This document shows positions 25,581-34,700 of a DNA stretch of 64,000 nucleotides, in pieces. Source of the DNA: an uncultured Ferrovibrio sp. (GTDB lineage Bacteria; Pseudomonadota; Alphaproteobacteria; Ferrovibrionales; Ferrovibrionaceae); the NCBI RefSeq assembly GCF_937960835.1, contig NZ_CALGPC010000004.1, positions 1-64,000 on the forward strand, in the 5' to 3' direction. A program made the translations under genes and the position numbers. Below the pieces are notes generated by a model that was not told the origin of the DNA, searched no databases, and was given only the letters and a program-made list of their open reading frames with translations. The first letter of the stretch is position 1; each line of letters starts with the position of its first letter.

Positions 25581-27341
25581 TTAACAGAAGGATCGCGCGA
25601 TCTCAGGGCTTGGCGGATGACCCGCCAGCGACCGGTGGAGGCCTAACGTCCATCGCGGCTGCCAGGGCAGCAGACTGAAGCGTGTGCGGTCGGCGATGAT
25701 GGTAAAACGCCCCCAGGCAAGATCGATATCGCCCATCGCCAGACCGCCGGTCTCATAATCCAGACCTTCGGCAACATAGTCGCGGCCAAGGCGTGCAGCC
25801 AGGCGTTTGAGTTCTTTGTGCCGGAGCTCGTCCAACAAAGCGCGCGAGCAGACGAACTTTCCCTTATCGATCCGTGCATGGCCGCTTTGCAGCAGGTAAC
25901 GCTGGCGCTTGGCCAAAGCGGTTTTAAGTTCCTGCCCGAAGCCGCGGTCGCGCCGTCCCGGCAGATCGCCCCTGAGCAGCAGCTGGTCAAGCCAGGTCGG
26001 CGCATCGGCGTCAAGCTGGCGCTCCAGCGGCCAGACCGACAGCAGGCGAACCGACCAGCGTGAACGGTCTTCGGCAATGGGTAAGCCTGCCGGATCGGCC
26101 ATGGGACCATGAGCCGGCATTTGCGCATCCCGTTTCAGTTCCAGAATGCAGTCAGGTGGCAGCCGGCTGAGCCGCAGTAAACCAAGATCGGCAAAATGAT
26201 AGCGGCCATCGACACCAGCAATCACCAGGTAGCCCCTGGCCTGGCTGAGACTGGTCAGGCTTTGGGCAAGCAGACATCCGGTGATCGACTGCGGCGCCTC
26301 CGGCTGGAAACCGCTCAGCACCAGTTCGTCCGGCCGCCAGGATATCTGTCTGAGTGTCAGCACCTGTTCGAGGATGCGAACCTGCCGTTGTCGCTCAGCG
26401 CCCTGACGCAGGATGCCTTCCATGGCGGGGGCAAGCTGCCACTGGCCGGAGCCGACTGGAGCTGCCAGCCCCATAGTTTTCAGGACCTGCAGCCGATGCA
26501 CCAACCGGCTCTGCATCAGGCTGTCGCGGTGATCGACCCGCAGCAATCCATCTTCATTGCGGGCAGCAAGCAGCAGACGATCAGTGTCGCAGAAGACAGC
26601 GTCGGTTTCAGCATTTATCCGGCCAACTGCGGTCGGCTCTTTCTGCTGTGGCCCCAGATCGTGGTTGACCAGATCGATCGCCCGTGCCTTCAGGCCGTGA
26701 TAAATGTAGTCATGAGATATCGTAAGGATGCCGCCATCCTTGTCGCGGCCGCGCAATAGGATGTGGGTATGCGGGTGGCCGGTGTTGCTGTGATCGGCCG
26801 CAACCCAATCCAGCTTTGTGCCGAGATCGCGCTCGGCCTGATGCATCAACCGCCGGGTCAGCGGCCGCAGATCGTCATATTCCGCTGCATCGGCTGGCGC
26901 AACCATGAAACGGTAATGCCCCTCGTCATCGCGCATGCGCTGAAGAATCTCTTGCGGCAAAACCACATCATGCTCGGCATCGTAAAGGCTCGCTGGCCCG
27001 CCCATTCGGTCTGTTCCATCGCGCCGGAGATATTTCAGATGGCTGGCCGCTAGATCGGAACTACCCGAGACAAAGCGCGCCCTGACGATCACCTGGCGAC
27101 TGCCGGATGGGCCATTGAGGCTTTTGATCTTCAGCAATCGCCCGATCCCCGCGCCGCGCCCTATCATGCGTGCCGGGATGCCGTCTGGCCCTCTTTTCAA
27201 CGGGCCAGGCGAGGAACGCGCGATTGCCATCGTGCGCAGTACCTGCGTCAGATAGAACTGCGGCTTGGCCGGCGGCATCCTGCTTTGCCGCATCGGCCCC
27301 AGCCGCGGGCGGCAATCATCTTCACGATCTATCCGGCTCAT
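25581..27341 (-). CDS. Relaxase/mobilisation nuclease, DUF3363 (VirD2-type)
   Basis: 586 residues. Relaxases nick oriT and pilot the strand through the T4SS. The HxH-type metal motif is visible in GHPHTHILLRGRDKDGG (about 185-201), the region normally preceded by a catalytic Tyr-containing stretch, and the long C-terminal DUF3363 region follows. A TTG at 27350 is in frame, but ATG 27341 is the first good start; it overlaps the traF-like gene by 20 bp, so the two are coupled. The gene is intact. In most alphaproteobacterial elements it is near traG; here the chemosensory operon separates them. Confidence 0.88.
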   Translation of the reverse strand: MSRIDREDDCRPRLGPMRQSRMPPAKPQFYLTQVLRTMAIARSSPGPLKRGPDGIPARMIGRGAGIGRLLKIKSLNGPSGSRQVIVRARFVSGSSDLAASHLKYLRRDGTDRMGGPASLYDAEHDVVLPQEILQRMRDDEGHYRFMVAPADAAEYDDLRPLTRRLMHQAERDLGTKLDWVAADHSNTGHPHTHILLRGRDKDGGILTISHDYIYHGLKARAIDLVNHDLGPQQKEPTAVGRINAETDAVFCDTDRLLLAARNEDGLLRVDHRDSLMQSRLVHRLQVLKTMGLAAPVGSGQWQLAPAMEGILRQGAERQRQVRILEQVLTLRQISWRPDELVLSGFQPEAPQSITGCLLAQSLTSLSQARGYLVIAGVDGRYHFADLGLLRLSRLPPDCILELKRDAQMPAHGPMADPAGLPIAEDRSRWSVRLLSVWPLERQLDADAPTWLDQLLLRGDLPGRRDRGFGQELKTALAKRQRYLLQSGHARIDKGKFVCSRALLDELRHKELKRLAARLGRDYVAEGLDYETGGLAMGDIDLAWGRFTIIADRTRFSLLPWQPRWTLGLHRSLAGHPPSPEIARSFC

Positions 27342-27909
27342 GTTCGGCAAGGATCAGCAAGGGGCGCAGCCGGGCCTTGATCGCAGCCATGGGAAGCGGT
27401 CCGAAATAGCGGCTGTCGAAGGACAGCGCGTGAGCGGCCAACAGCAGGATTTCATCTTCGGCAAGAAAGCGGCAACCCTGCCAGACCGGCAGTGGCCGCC
27501 CCAGTGCATCGTAACTCTGGCGTGGATAAGACCGGCCGCCGACCATCAACTGCTGGCCATGCCCGCAGACTTGGTCGCCGACCATGGCCGCAACTTCCTT
27601 GATAAGGGGTATATCTGTGAGCAGATAGCCGCGCCTTGCAGCCAGTTCTGTCCAAGGTGAGGGCAATTCCGCCAGGACCACGTCGCCATGGCCGATCCTG
27701 CTTGCAGGCAGAGTGATATAGAGCCCGCGCGGCAGGCTGCTGCTTGCATTCCAGACCACGGCCGGCGCTTTTGGCTGAAACAGAGCACCCGCCAGCAGCA
27801 GAAGCCCGAGCAGCATCAGAAGGAGGATCAGCCATCGCCGATACCCAGCACGGCGGCGACGTGGCAGAACGATCAATCCATCAGCCAGGCTGATTGCGCG
27901 CCGGTGCAT
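27322..27909 (-). CDS. traF: TraF-like S26 signal peptidase (pilin maturation)
   Basis: 195 residues. TraF-type S26 peptidases mature or cyclise TrbC pilin at the cytoplasmic membrane. One N-terminal membrane helix (about 26-45), then the catalytic Ser58 in NASSSLPRGLY and a general-base Lys in PLIKEVAA, followed by the PLPVWQGC and FDSRYFGP segments of the family. ATG 27909 begins the normal basic N-terminus; the longer frame to 27984 runs into the upstream HTH gene. It overlaps the relaxase by 20 bp and the HTH gene by 29 bp, an operon with both. Confidence 0.88.
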   Translation of the reverse strand: MHRRAISLADGLIVLPRRRRAGYRRWLILLLMLLGLLLLAGALFQPKAPAVVWNASSSLPRGLYITLPASRIGHGDVVLAELPSPWTELAARRGYLLTDIPLIKEVAAMVGDQVCGHGQQLMVGGRSYPRQSYDALGRPLPVWQGCRFLAEDEILLLAAHALSFDSRYFGPLPMAAIKARLRPLLILAEHEPDRS

Positions 27910-28129
27910 CTTGGGATGTCCGATGCTTGCTGGCCCGCGACCAGGAATCGAGATCCTCGATGTGATAGCGCACAACGCGCCCATGCTTGCGAAACCGCGG
28001 ACCGCTGCCGGTCTTGCGCATCTTTTCGAGAGTGCGATTGGACAATCCGATATAGAAGGCTGCCTGGGCGGTATTGAGAAAAGGGCTGCCCTGTTTGGCC
28101 GTGGCAGCCCGGTCCAGAAGATCGTTCAT
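27881..28129 (-). CDS. Small helix-turn-helix protein (excisionase/MerR-like)
   Basis: 82 residues. A winged-HTH 17/excisionase-type DNA-binding domain occupies about 16-63: PFLNTAQAAFYIGLSNRTLEK, then RKTGSGPRFRKHGRVVRY. Such proteins control excision or transfer-gene expression in integrative and conjugative elements. GGAG lies 7 nt ahead of ATG 28129; the upstream in-frame extension to 28243 is discarded. It is the first gene of the HTH-traF-relaxase set. No integrase gene is in the window, so a role in excision cannot be shown. Confidence 0.8.
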   Translation of the reverse strand: MNDLLDRAATAKQGSPFLNTAQAAFYIGLSNRTLEKMRKTGSGPRFRKHGRVVRYHIEDLDSWSRASKHRTSQDAPARNQPG

Positions 28130-28400
28130 GGCAAGGCTCCGCACAATTGCGCAGCTCCACCCGACTGCGGCACCCGCATCACCTGGGCCGCATGGAACGG
28201 CCAACCGGCGCTGCCCCCTTCCCAACCTGCCGGCTCTTATCAAACCACGCGGCTTGGCATTGTGAACCTGCCCGTTTGGGGAGGAATGTGGAAAGCTGAC
28301 ACCTATCCGCCTTGCCGGGCCGGCTGACGCTTGATCAGCCCGGAGGTCTGTTCACGAAATTCCGCTCATCCAGCCGCCGGCCCCGACTGCTGCCATTGGC
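28130..28400. other. Intergenic region at the end of the conjugation module
   Basis: About 270 bp holding the promoter of the HTH-traF-relaxase genes and the 3' side of the Lrp gene. A hairpin with stem ggctga/tcagcc and flanking G/C pairs sits near 28320-28340, about 60 bp downstream of the Lrp stop, with no clear T-run; it may be a terminator. No attachment-site duplication is recognisable. Confidence 0.4.
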
Positions 28401-28856
28401 TCATGCGTTGAGGCGGTTGAGCTTTTGCGACAGGAAGACGAATGGGCGGCACCGCTCAACCCCCGGGAGGCGAACGATTTCGTCAAGCACGGCGTCGAGA
28501 TCCTCCAGGCGCGGTGCCTCGAGCAGTAGGAACAAATCGGATTCCCCACTGATGGTCGCACAGATTTTGACCTCTGGCAGTAGCCCGAGGCGGTCGATCA
28601 CCTGCCGTTGCTGACGCTGCGATAGCGCCAGCAGGGCAACCGCCTGCGCATATTCGACGAATGGGTCCTGCCCCAGCCGCAGTCCGTAGCCGCGGATTAT
28701 CCCATCCCGCTCGAGCCGGCGGATGCGCTCGTGCACAGTGCTGCGGGCCAGCCTGAGCCTTTTGGCCAAGGTCATGGTTGATTGCCGGGCATTTGTCTGC
28801 AGCAGTGCAATCAACTGCCGATCAAGCTCATCACGTATGCCGATCATGCGTCCCAT
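28401..28856 (-). CDS. Lrp/AsnC-family regulator 1
   Basis: 151 residues. N-terminal HTH (DELDRQLIALLQTNARQSTM; LARSTVHERIRRLERDGIIRGY) and C-terminal RAM/AsnC ligand domain (LPEVKICATISGESDLFLLLE). These regulators usually sense amino acids. It is the last gene of the ABC-importer set, 34 bp downstream of the ATPase gene. By eye about three quarters of its residues match the second Lrp protein at 37043-37504, so the two are recent paralogues flanking the importer, deacylase and dimethylformamidase-like genes. A second ATG at 28847 is possible. Confidence 0.9.
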   Translation of the reverse strand: MGRMIGIRDELDRQLIALLQTNARQSTMTLAKRLRLARSTVHERIRRLERDGIIRGYGLRLGQDPFVEYAQAVALLALSQRQQRQVIDRLGLLPEVKICATISGESDLFLLLEAPRLEDLDAVLDEIVRLPGVERCRPFVFLSQKLNRLNA

Positions 28857-28890
28857 GTGCGACCTGCCGACAACACCGCTCCACTCCCCT

Positions 28891-29937
28891 TCACTGGTCC
28901 CGCAGAATCACCGCGTCATCTGGTGACCAGTACAGCTTTACGATATCTCCGACCTCGGCCGCTGCCGCGCCTCGGTTCTGCTGCTTCAAAGCAATCCGGG
29001 CCGCCCCAACCGCAATCAGGTAGCGGCTCGATTCGCCAAGAAAAATCCGCTCAGCCACGCGGCCGGTAAGGCCGGCATGGTCAGGATCGCGCGACATGGA
29101 CAGCCGTTCAGGCCGCAGCAGCAGCCAGCATGGCCCGGTTGCAAGGCTGGCTGCTGCTGGCATTACCGGTTGATCGAATAGCCAGACCTGTCCGTCACGG
29201 ATATATGCCGACAGCACATTTGCCTCGCCGACAAATTCCGCGATAAAGCGGTTGCCGGGCGAACCATAGAGCCGATGCGGCGGATCGATCTGCTCCAGCC
29301 GCCCATGGCGCATCACGCCGACGCGGTCAGACAGTGCTAAAGCCTCATCCTGATCGTGGGTTACAAACAGCACTGTCATTCGCATATCCTGCTGCACGCG
29401 CTTGATCTCGCTTTTCATCTGCTCGCGCAGATGCCGATCAAGAGCGGATAGCGGCTCATCCATCAGCAGGATCTTGGGGTTGAAGATAATGGCCCTTGCG
29501 AGTGCGACCCGCTGCTGCTGACCACCGGATATTTCATGGGGCATACGGTCGCGCAGATCCTGTAATCTTGTCATTTCCAGAACAGAATCCAGACGCCGGT
29601 TAATCTCTTCCTTTTGGCAACGCCGGCAGCGCAGGGGAAAAGCAATGTTCTCAGCCACGCTCATATGCGGAAACAACGCGTAGTTTTGGAACACCATTCC
29701 GATTTCGCGTTGATGGCTGGGCAGATCGATGACGGATCGGCCATCAATGAGAATATCGCCGCCGCTTGGCGCCTCAAAGCCCGCGATCAACTTCAGGATG
29801 GTGGATTTTCCGGATCCTGATGGCCCCAGCAATGTCACGAATTCGCCAGGTGTCACGGCCAAACTGACATCCTTCAACGCATGGACATGCGGCCCATAGC
29901 GTCTTGAAAGGTTTCTGATTTCAACAGAGGCGCTCAT
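28891..29937 (-). CDS. ABC transporter ATPase, polyamine/iron type (PotA-like)
   Basis: 348 residues. Walker A GPSGSGKST (about 39-47), Q-loop VFQNYALFPHM, signature SGGQQQR, Walker B LLMDEPLSALD and His-switch VTHDQDEAL, followed by a C-terminal TOBE domain (about 275-345), the architecture of spermidine/putrescine and Fe3+ importers. The in-frame extension to 29976 is dropped: aaggggt lies just ahead of ATG 29937. About 170 bp separate it from the permease gene; that gap carries a 10-bp palindrome. Confidence 0.9.
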   Translation of the reverse strand: MSASVEIRNLSRRYGPHVHALKDVSLAVTPGEFVTLLGPSGSGKSTILKLIAGFEAPSGGDILIDGRSVIDLPSHQREIGMVFQNYALFPHMSVAENIAFPLRCRRCQKEEINRRLDSVLEMTRLQDLRDRMPHEISGGQQQRVALARAIIFNPKILLMDEPLSALDRHLREQMKSEIKRVQQDMRMTVLFVTHDQDEALALSDRVGVMRHGRLEQIDPPHRLYGSPGNRFIAEFVGEANVLSAYIRDGQVWLFDQPVMPAAASLATGPCWLLLRPERLSMSRDPDHAGLTGRVAERIFLGESSRYLIAVGAARIALKQQNRGAAAAEVGDIVKLYWSPDDAVILRDQ

Positions 29938-30023
29938 GTTGCTACCCCTTGTTGGCAACGATCTCAGTTTCGGCAATCAATCCTGAAGACGAATCATGCA
30001 TTAGCGCTCACCCTAAATGAAGA

Positions 30024-30033
30024 GAGTATACTC
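30024..30033. promoter_or_regulatory. 10-bp palindrome GAGTATACTC upstream of the ATPase gene
   Basis: A perfect 10-bp palindrome in the 170-bp gap between the permease stop and the ATPase start. It could be an operator for an internal promoter; a 10-bp palindrome alone is weak evidence. Confidence 0.25.
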
Positions 30034-30107
30034 ACTGATTTCGTTTTTCTTTGGAGCCGCTTGAGCGGATTAGCCAAAAGGTTCGGCGACTATCGCATCG
30101 CCATCGA

Positions 30108-31910
30108 TCATGAAATGGAGCATTGTCTACCACGCGCTCCTAGAAGCGTCCTTGCCTGACCAATGAGGATTGCCAGCGCTACGACCGTGATGATGCTGCT
30201 GGAAGCTGCACTGATCACCGGGTCGAATTGCATGCGGATATCAGCCCACATCTTAAGCGGCAGTGTCTGTGGCAACCGCCCAAGCAGAAAAAGCGTGACC
30301 AGAAGTTCATCGAAAGAATGCAGGAAAGCCAGAATCCAGGCACTGGCAACACCTGGCGCCAGAGCCGGCAGAATGATCTGGCGCAGCACTCTCCAGGGCG
30401 ATGCCCCAAGCGTGGCGGCTGCATATTCCAGCTGACGATTGAGCCCGCGCACCGCCCCCAGGAGAACAACAAGCGCATAGGGAACTGCGAGCAAAAGATG
30501 GCCAATGACAAGGCCTGCAAAGCTTCCCAGAAGCCCATAATCTGCCATTGCGACATAAAGACACAAAGCGACGATTACCACTGGCACCAGTAGCGGTGCC
30601 ATTAGCAGCAAAAAGATTAATTGCTTGCCGAGGAATAGCCCACGTACAAGACCGAAGGCTGCAGCCAGGGCGATGACAACGGCAAGGCTCGCCGTCAGCG
30701 CTGCCAGCCGCAGACTGGCCAGCAGCGCCGAGCGCCACTCGGCGCTGTTCAAAAAAGCCTCATACCATTGCCAGGAGAACCCCTGCGGCGGAAAGACCAG
30801 GAAGGGGGACGCGCTGAACGACAATAGGTAGACGATGACAAGCGGCGCGAGCATGAAAGCAATTACAAACAGAAGGTGGGCATAGAGCAGCGCCCGCACC
30901 AGCCAGCGCGGGCGGGCGAGCGACGCCATGACCATCCGTTCCAGTCCGGCCAGCAGCCACGCCCCTATCCGACCGCCGCTGCGATAACTAGGTTGCCGTG
31001 ACACTGGCCCTGGCATGCCCCAGATCTGCTCGATCGCAATGATGCGATTGGCCAGCGCCAGCACGATAACAGTCACCAGAAGCAGCATGATCGCGAGCGC
31101 ATACCCGAATTCCAGATCGCCCAGGGTGGTGATCTGATTGACGATCAGCTGCGCCGGCATGGTTTCCGAAGGACCGCCCAGCAGAGCCGGAGCGATGAAG
31201 AAGCCGATCGCCATGATGAAGACCAGAACCCCGGCGGCGATGACACCAGGAAAACTGAGTGGCAAATAGACCCGCAGAAAGGCCTGGACCGGTGCTGCGC
31301 CAAGCACGCCTGCGGCCTGCAGCAGACCGCGGTCAATGCGGGCCATGGATGCGTACATGGTGAAGATGGCAATCGGCGTCAGCACATGCACCATGCCGAT
31401 CTGGACGGCAAAGGACGTCCCCAATAGGCGCAGTGGCCGATCGACCAGATCGAGCGCCAGCAGGATGGCGTTCACCGGACCATGGCGGCCCAGCAGTGCC
31501 ATCCAGCCATAGGTGCGGATGAGAAAAGCCGTAAATAACGGTACCAGAAGGCAGATCACCAGAAGCCCCGCGAGGCGCTTGGGCAGCGCCGTCAGCAGAT
31601 AGGCGACGGGATAGCCGATCAGCAGGCACCAGAAGGTTACCGACAGGCCTGTGGCAAAACTGCGCAGCAGTACGGTGCGATAAAGCGGATTGACCACAGT
31701 CTCCCAATAGCGCCCGAAATCAAATGCTGCGCCGTCTATGCTGCCCCAGAAGGCCTGCAACAGCGGATAGAAGAAGCAAAACAGCGCAAGCGCAACCGCT
31801 GGTGCAAGCTGCCAGATGGTCTTGCCCTTGTAGCCGAGAAGGCCTGCCAGCTTGATCGCTCCCCTTCGTCCGGCTGCGATGTCTGAGAATGCAGCGGACA
31901 AAATTGTCAT
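30108..31910 (-). CDS. Fused double ABC permease (PotB-PotC-like in one chain)
   Basis: 600 residues, about twice a usual permease. Two BPD-type halves are visible: half 1 (about 30-310) with its EAA loop LLQAAGVLGAAPVQAFLRVY, half 2 (about 330-595) with EYAAATLGASPWRVLRQIIL. Each half has about six hydrophobic helices. In most bacteria these are two genes (potB, potC). The frame extends to 32114, but the ATG at 31910 makes an ATGA overlap with the deacylase gene and begins a normal N-terminus. Both halves read as intact, so this is a real fusion rather than a read-through. Confidence 0.88.
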   Translation of the reverse strand: MTILSAAFSDIAAGRRGAIKLAGLLGYKGKTIWQLAPAVALALFCFFYPLLQAFWGSIDGAAFDFGRYWETVVNPLYRTVLLRSFATGLSVTFWCLLIGYPVAYLLTALPKRLAGLLVICLLVPLFTAFLIRTYGWMALLGRHGPVNAILLALDLVDRPLRLLGTSFAVQIGMVHVLTPIAIFTMYASMARIDRGLLQAAGVLGAAPVQAFLRVYLPLSFPGVIAAGVLVFIMAIGFFIAPALLGGPSETMPAQLIVNQITTLGDLEFGYALAIMLLLVTVIVLALANRIIAIEQIWGMPGPVSRQPSYRSGGRIGAWLLAGLERMVMASLARPRWLVRALLYAHLLFVIAFMLAPLVIVYLLSFSASPFLVFPPQGFSWQWYEAFLNSAEWRSALLASLRLAALTASLAVVIALAAAFGLVRGLFLGKQLIFLLLMAPLLVPVVIVALCLYVAMADYGLLGSFAGLVIGHLLLAVPYALVVLLGAVRGLNRQLEYAAATLGASPWRVLRQIILPALAPGVASAWILAFLHSFDELLVTLFLLGRLPQTLPLKMWADIRMQFDPVISAASSSIITVVALAILIGQARTLLGARGRQCSIS

Positions 31911-32881
31911 GGCCGGTCCTCCGGCCATGACGCGACACCGCCTATGCCAAACAACGCAGCATTCGGCGAGACCAGGGGATGAGTGTCCCGCCACAGCACA
32001 ATGCCATCCTGCGGCGCCAGCAGGCGCTGCCGCGGCCGCTCCAGATCGTCGCTGATCTGCGCCAGTACCTGGCCGGCCTGGACACGCTCGCCGGCCTGCA
32101 CAAAGTAGTCGCACCAGCCCTCCGTCTCGGCCGCCAGCCAGTGATAGCTATCGGCGATTACCGGTTCGGCAGGTGACGGTGACGCTGCAAGAGCGCTGGA
32201 ATCAATCATGCCCAATTGGGCTGCCGCCCGGCATACCCCATCGACATGAAAGGCAACACTGGCATCGTCAAGCAACCCATTGGCACCGGCCTCGGCGAAG
32301 ACCGCGCGCTGGCGCTTGATCGCCCGGCCGGTGCAGCTGCGGCCAGCCGCCGCCATATGGACCTGCGGCAAAAAAACGATGACCGCCGGATGAAAGGCGC
32401 GGGCCAAGGCAAGATTGGCCTGATCGAGGGCACTGTCGCCACTGCATTGGACGACCATGAATGGCGCCACCACCTCACAAAGATCGCCGCCATGCAGATC
32501 GATGAGCAGGTCTGCCTGTCCTGCCCAGTCCTGCAAAAGCGCATCGGCGAGCGCCTCGCTGAACGTGCCATCTGCGCGCCCTGGAAAGCAGAAATTGATG
32601 TTCTTGTTGTCGATCGGGCAAAGATGCTGGCAGCGCCCGGGCAGAGCGGGTGGATCGACGATCGGCAGGATCGAAATGCGACCGCGAAAGGGTAGATGGC
32701 GAAACAGCCTGATCAGCCAGCGTGTCGCCAGAATGCCAGCCACCTCATTGACATGCATGCCGGCCATCACGCATAGCGCAGGACCGGGGCCATCGCCTTC
32801 GATCTCGTAGGCCAGCCATTCATGGCCGCGCAGAGCCGGCGCTGCAAAATTGAGCCGGCGCTCACATACCCGTCGTAACAT
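31907..32881 (-). CDS. Succinylglutamate desuccinylase/aspartoacylase-family (M14) deacylase
   Basis: 324 residues. The family hydrolyses N-acyl amino acids or related amides with one Zn ion. Zn ligands are visible as His43 and Glu46 in MAGMHVNE and His130 in LLIDLHGGDL. The C-terminal domain (about 255-320, VQAGERVQAGQVLAQI) is the beta-barrel common in the AstE-like family. It sits between the binding-protein gene and the permease gene in the importer operon, so the substrate imported is probably N-acylated, or the enzyme processes it on arrival. Exact substrate unknown. Confidence 0.8.
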   Translation of the reverse strand: MLRRVCERRLNFAAPALRGHEWLAYEIEGDGPGPALCVMAGMHVNEVAGILATRWLIRLFRHLPFRGRISILPIVDPPALPGRCQHLCPIDNKNINFCFPGRADGTFSEALADALLQDWAGQADLLIDLHGGDLCEVVAPFMVVQCSGDSALDQANLALARAFHPAVIVFLPQVHMAAAGRSCTGRAIKRQRAVFAEAGANGLLDDASVAFHVDGVCRAAAQLGMIDSSALAASPSPAEPVIADSYHWLAAETEGWCDYFVQAGERVQAGQVLAQISDDLERPRQRLLAPQDGIVLWRDTHPLVSPNAALFGIGGVASWPEDRP

Positions 32882-33392
32882 CGTTTTCTTGCCCCGTTAT
32901 CCGTCCCTGTTTGCCGTGGCTTTTTTGTCTGGCTCACGGCCTTGCCCAATCCGTACCCGCCGGGATTTACGATCAGCTGTTGGCGTTGACCTTCCACCTG
33001 TGCTGGCCTTCCACCTGTGCTGGTCTTAAGCCTGTGCTGGTCTTCCATCTGTGCCGGCCTGCTGCTCCTGCCGGCCTGTGTCCATGTCGTGCCGCTGCCT
33101 GTTCTTCACCGAGAACGCAGCATCGCGTTCTTTAGTGGATCTGGCGCTCGATGGCCGACCACAACCTCCCCGGCCCCAGCATTTCCGGCCCAGCACTTCT
33201 GGCCCGCTGTCCATATGGACTCCGTGCATCGGCTTCTTTCGCGAAACCGCCCACAGAGGCGGGCACGCCAGCCAATCGCCGGCGGCAACATCAGCTCTAT
33301 CGGTGCGGCATCGCGGATCGACAGCGTTATTTGCCATCATCCAGTCACTCATGATCGCGCCCATCCGCCGGTTCTGGCTCACCTTTGGACTG
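32882..33392. other. Intergenic region between the deacylase and binding-protein genes
   Basis: 511 bp, long for two genes of one operon. It contains four tandem 17-bp repeats (32988-33055) and no convincing ORF. The short frames through the array only translate the repeat. It could harbour a separate promoter for the downstream genes or a regulatory RNA; nothing decides this. Confidence 0.5.
32988..33055 (+). repeat. Four tandem 17-bp repeats, consensus GGCCTTCCACCTGTGCT
   Basis: Units at 32988-33004, 33005-33021, 33022-33038 and 33039-33055. The first two differ at only two positions (gaccttccacctgtgct against ggccttccacctgtgct); the third and fourth carry further substitutions. Intergenic within the ABC operon. 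Confidence 0.8.
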
Positions 33393-34529
33393 CTATTGGG
33401 CAAGTGCCTGGATGCAGCGGGCCATGGCGCGCTCCCAATTGGTCTTGCCATCCGGCCCCTGCTCGCTCCACCAGCGGTAATCCTGATAGATCGATTGCGC
33501 CGCCGTCTTGGGAGAGCCCGGCAGCCATTCCGCCAGGTCCGGCTTGATGTAGGCATAGGCCTTGGTATTGACCGGACCGAAGGCCATCAGGTTGGCGAAA
33601 TCCGCCTGTGGCTTGGCCCGGCTGACGAAGGCCAGAAACTTCATGGCATTTTCGGCATTGGGGCTGTTCCTTGGCACCACCCAGTAATCGTATTGCACCA
33701 GCGCGTGATGCCAGTTCAGTCCGACGGCAGCGCCTTGCTGGCGTGCCGCATAGATCCGCCCGTTGAAGGCGGTGGACATTGCCAGTTCACCATCAATAAG
33801 GCCCTGGGGCGCCTCGCCGCCCATCTGCCACCAGCGCCCGACATGCGGCTTCAAGGCAGCCAGCATGCCGAAGGCGCGCTCCAGGTCGATCGGATAGATG
33901 GAATCCTTGTCGGCGCCGGATGCCAGCATGGCGAATTCAAGACCGCCGCCGGAGATCAGACGATCGCCGCAGCCGGACAGGCCGCGCGGACCAGGAAAGC
34001 GTTTCACATCAAAGAAGTCCGACCAGTTTTGCGGCCGCGGCTTCTCTGCAGGATATTCTTTCTCATTAAAGGCCATGACGATGGCATAGAGGATCGCTCC
34101 TACGCCGTATTCGTGCCTGAGCACCGCCCGCATGCCTTCCAGCGTTTCCGCATCGAAATACTTGTAATCGATCTTCTGCAGAGCATTGCGGTTGATGAAG
34201 CTGGTAATTACGCCTGCGCTTAAATTCGTCAGATCAGCTTCCGGCCGCCCCCGCTCAATCGAGGCAAGCAGCTTGCCACTGTCGCCAGGCACCAGGACGA
34301 CCTTGATGCCGGTCTCCTTTTCGAACGGTTCGAAATAAGCCTTTTTCTGCGCCGCCTCCCAGCTGCCGCCGCCCGTGGTAATGACCACCTCGCCGCTGCC
34401 GCGCAAATCCTTGGGCTGCGCCAATGCGGGGACTGCTGCGATCAGCACCATGGCAAGGCCGGCAGCCCATGCGGTGGTTTCGCAACTGCGCCGCTCAATC
34501 CTTGGGTGTCTGCATGCCTTGCCGCTCAT
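33393..34529 (-). CDS. Periplasmic binding protein of the polyamine-type ABC importer
   Basis: 378 residues. Signal peptide (about 1-37, ending VPALA), then an extracellular solute-binding fold: GEVVITTGGGSWEAAQKKAYFEPFEKETGIKVVLVPG, which is typical of PotD/type 1 and 8 family proteins. Later landmarks: NWSDFFDVKRFPGPRG and LNWHHALVQYDYWVVPR. The start ATG follows gggag. First gene of the minus-strand importer set and divergent from the dimethylformamidase-like gene. Ligand likely cationic or acyl-amine, not determinable by eye. Confidence 0.88.
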   Translation of the reverse strand: MSGKACRHPRIERRSCETTAWAAGLAMVLIAAVPALAQPKDLRGSGEVVITTGGGSWEAAQKKAYFEPFEKETGIKVVLVPGDSGKLLASIERGRPEADLTNLSAGVITSFINRNALQKIDYKYFDAETLEGMRAVLRHEYGVGAILYAIVMAFNEKEYPAEKPRPQNWSDFFDVKRFPGPRGLSGCGDRLISGGGLEFAMLASGADKDSIYPIDLERAFGMLAALKPHVGRWWQMGGEAPQGLIDGELAMSTAFNGRIYAARQQGAAVGLNWHHALVQYDYWVVPRNSPNAENAMKFLAFVSRAKPQADFANLMAFGPVNTKAYAYIKPDLAEWLPGSPKTAAQSIYQDYRWWSEQGPDGKTNWERAMARCIQALAQ

Positions 34530-34700
34530 GACAATCTCCCGATCTTTATTGGTTGCGCCTGTTTCACTGGTTTCACTGACTGCAGCTGTTGCATTGGCTT
34601 TATCCGTCCCTGTTTGCCTGTCGGTACTCAGCTAATCCCGTATTTGCCTGACAAACGCTCACTGTGCCGATACGCATTCACCCGCCACCAGCCTGCCGCC

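Noticed and set aside
33026..33556. 176-residue minus-strand frame spanning the 17-bp array
   Set aside because: Overlaps the binding-protein gene and translates part of the repeat; no motif or ribosome-binding site.
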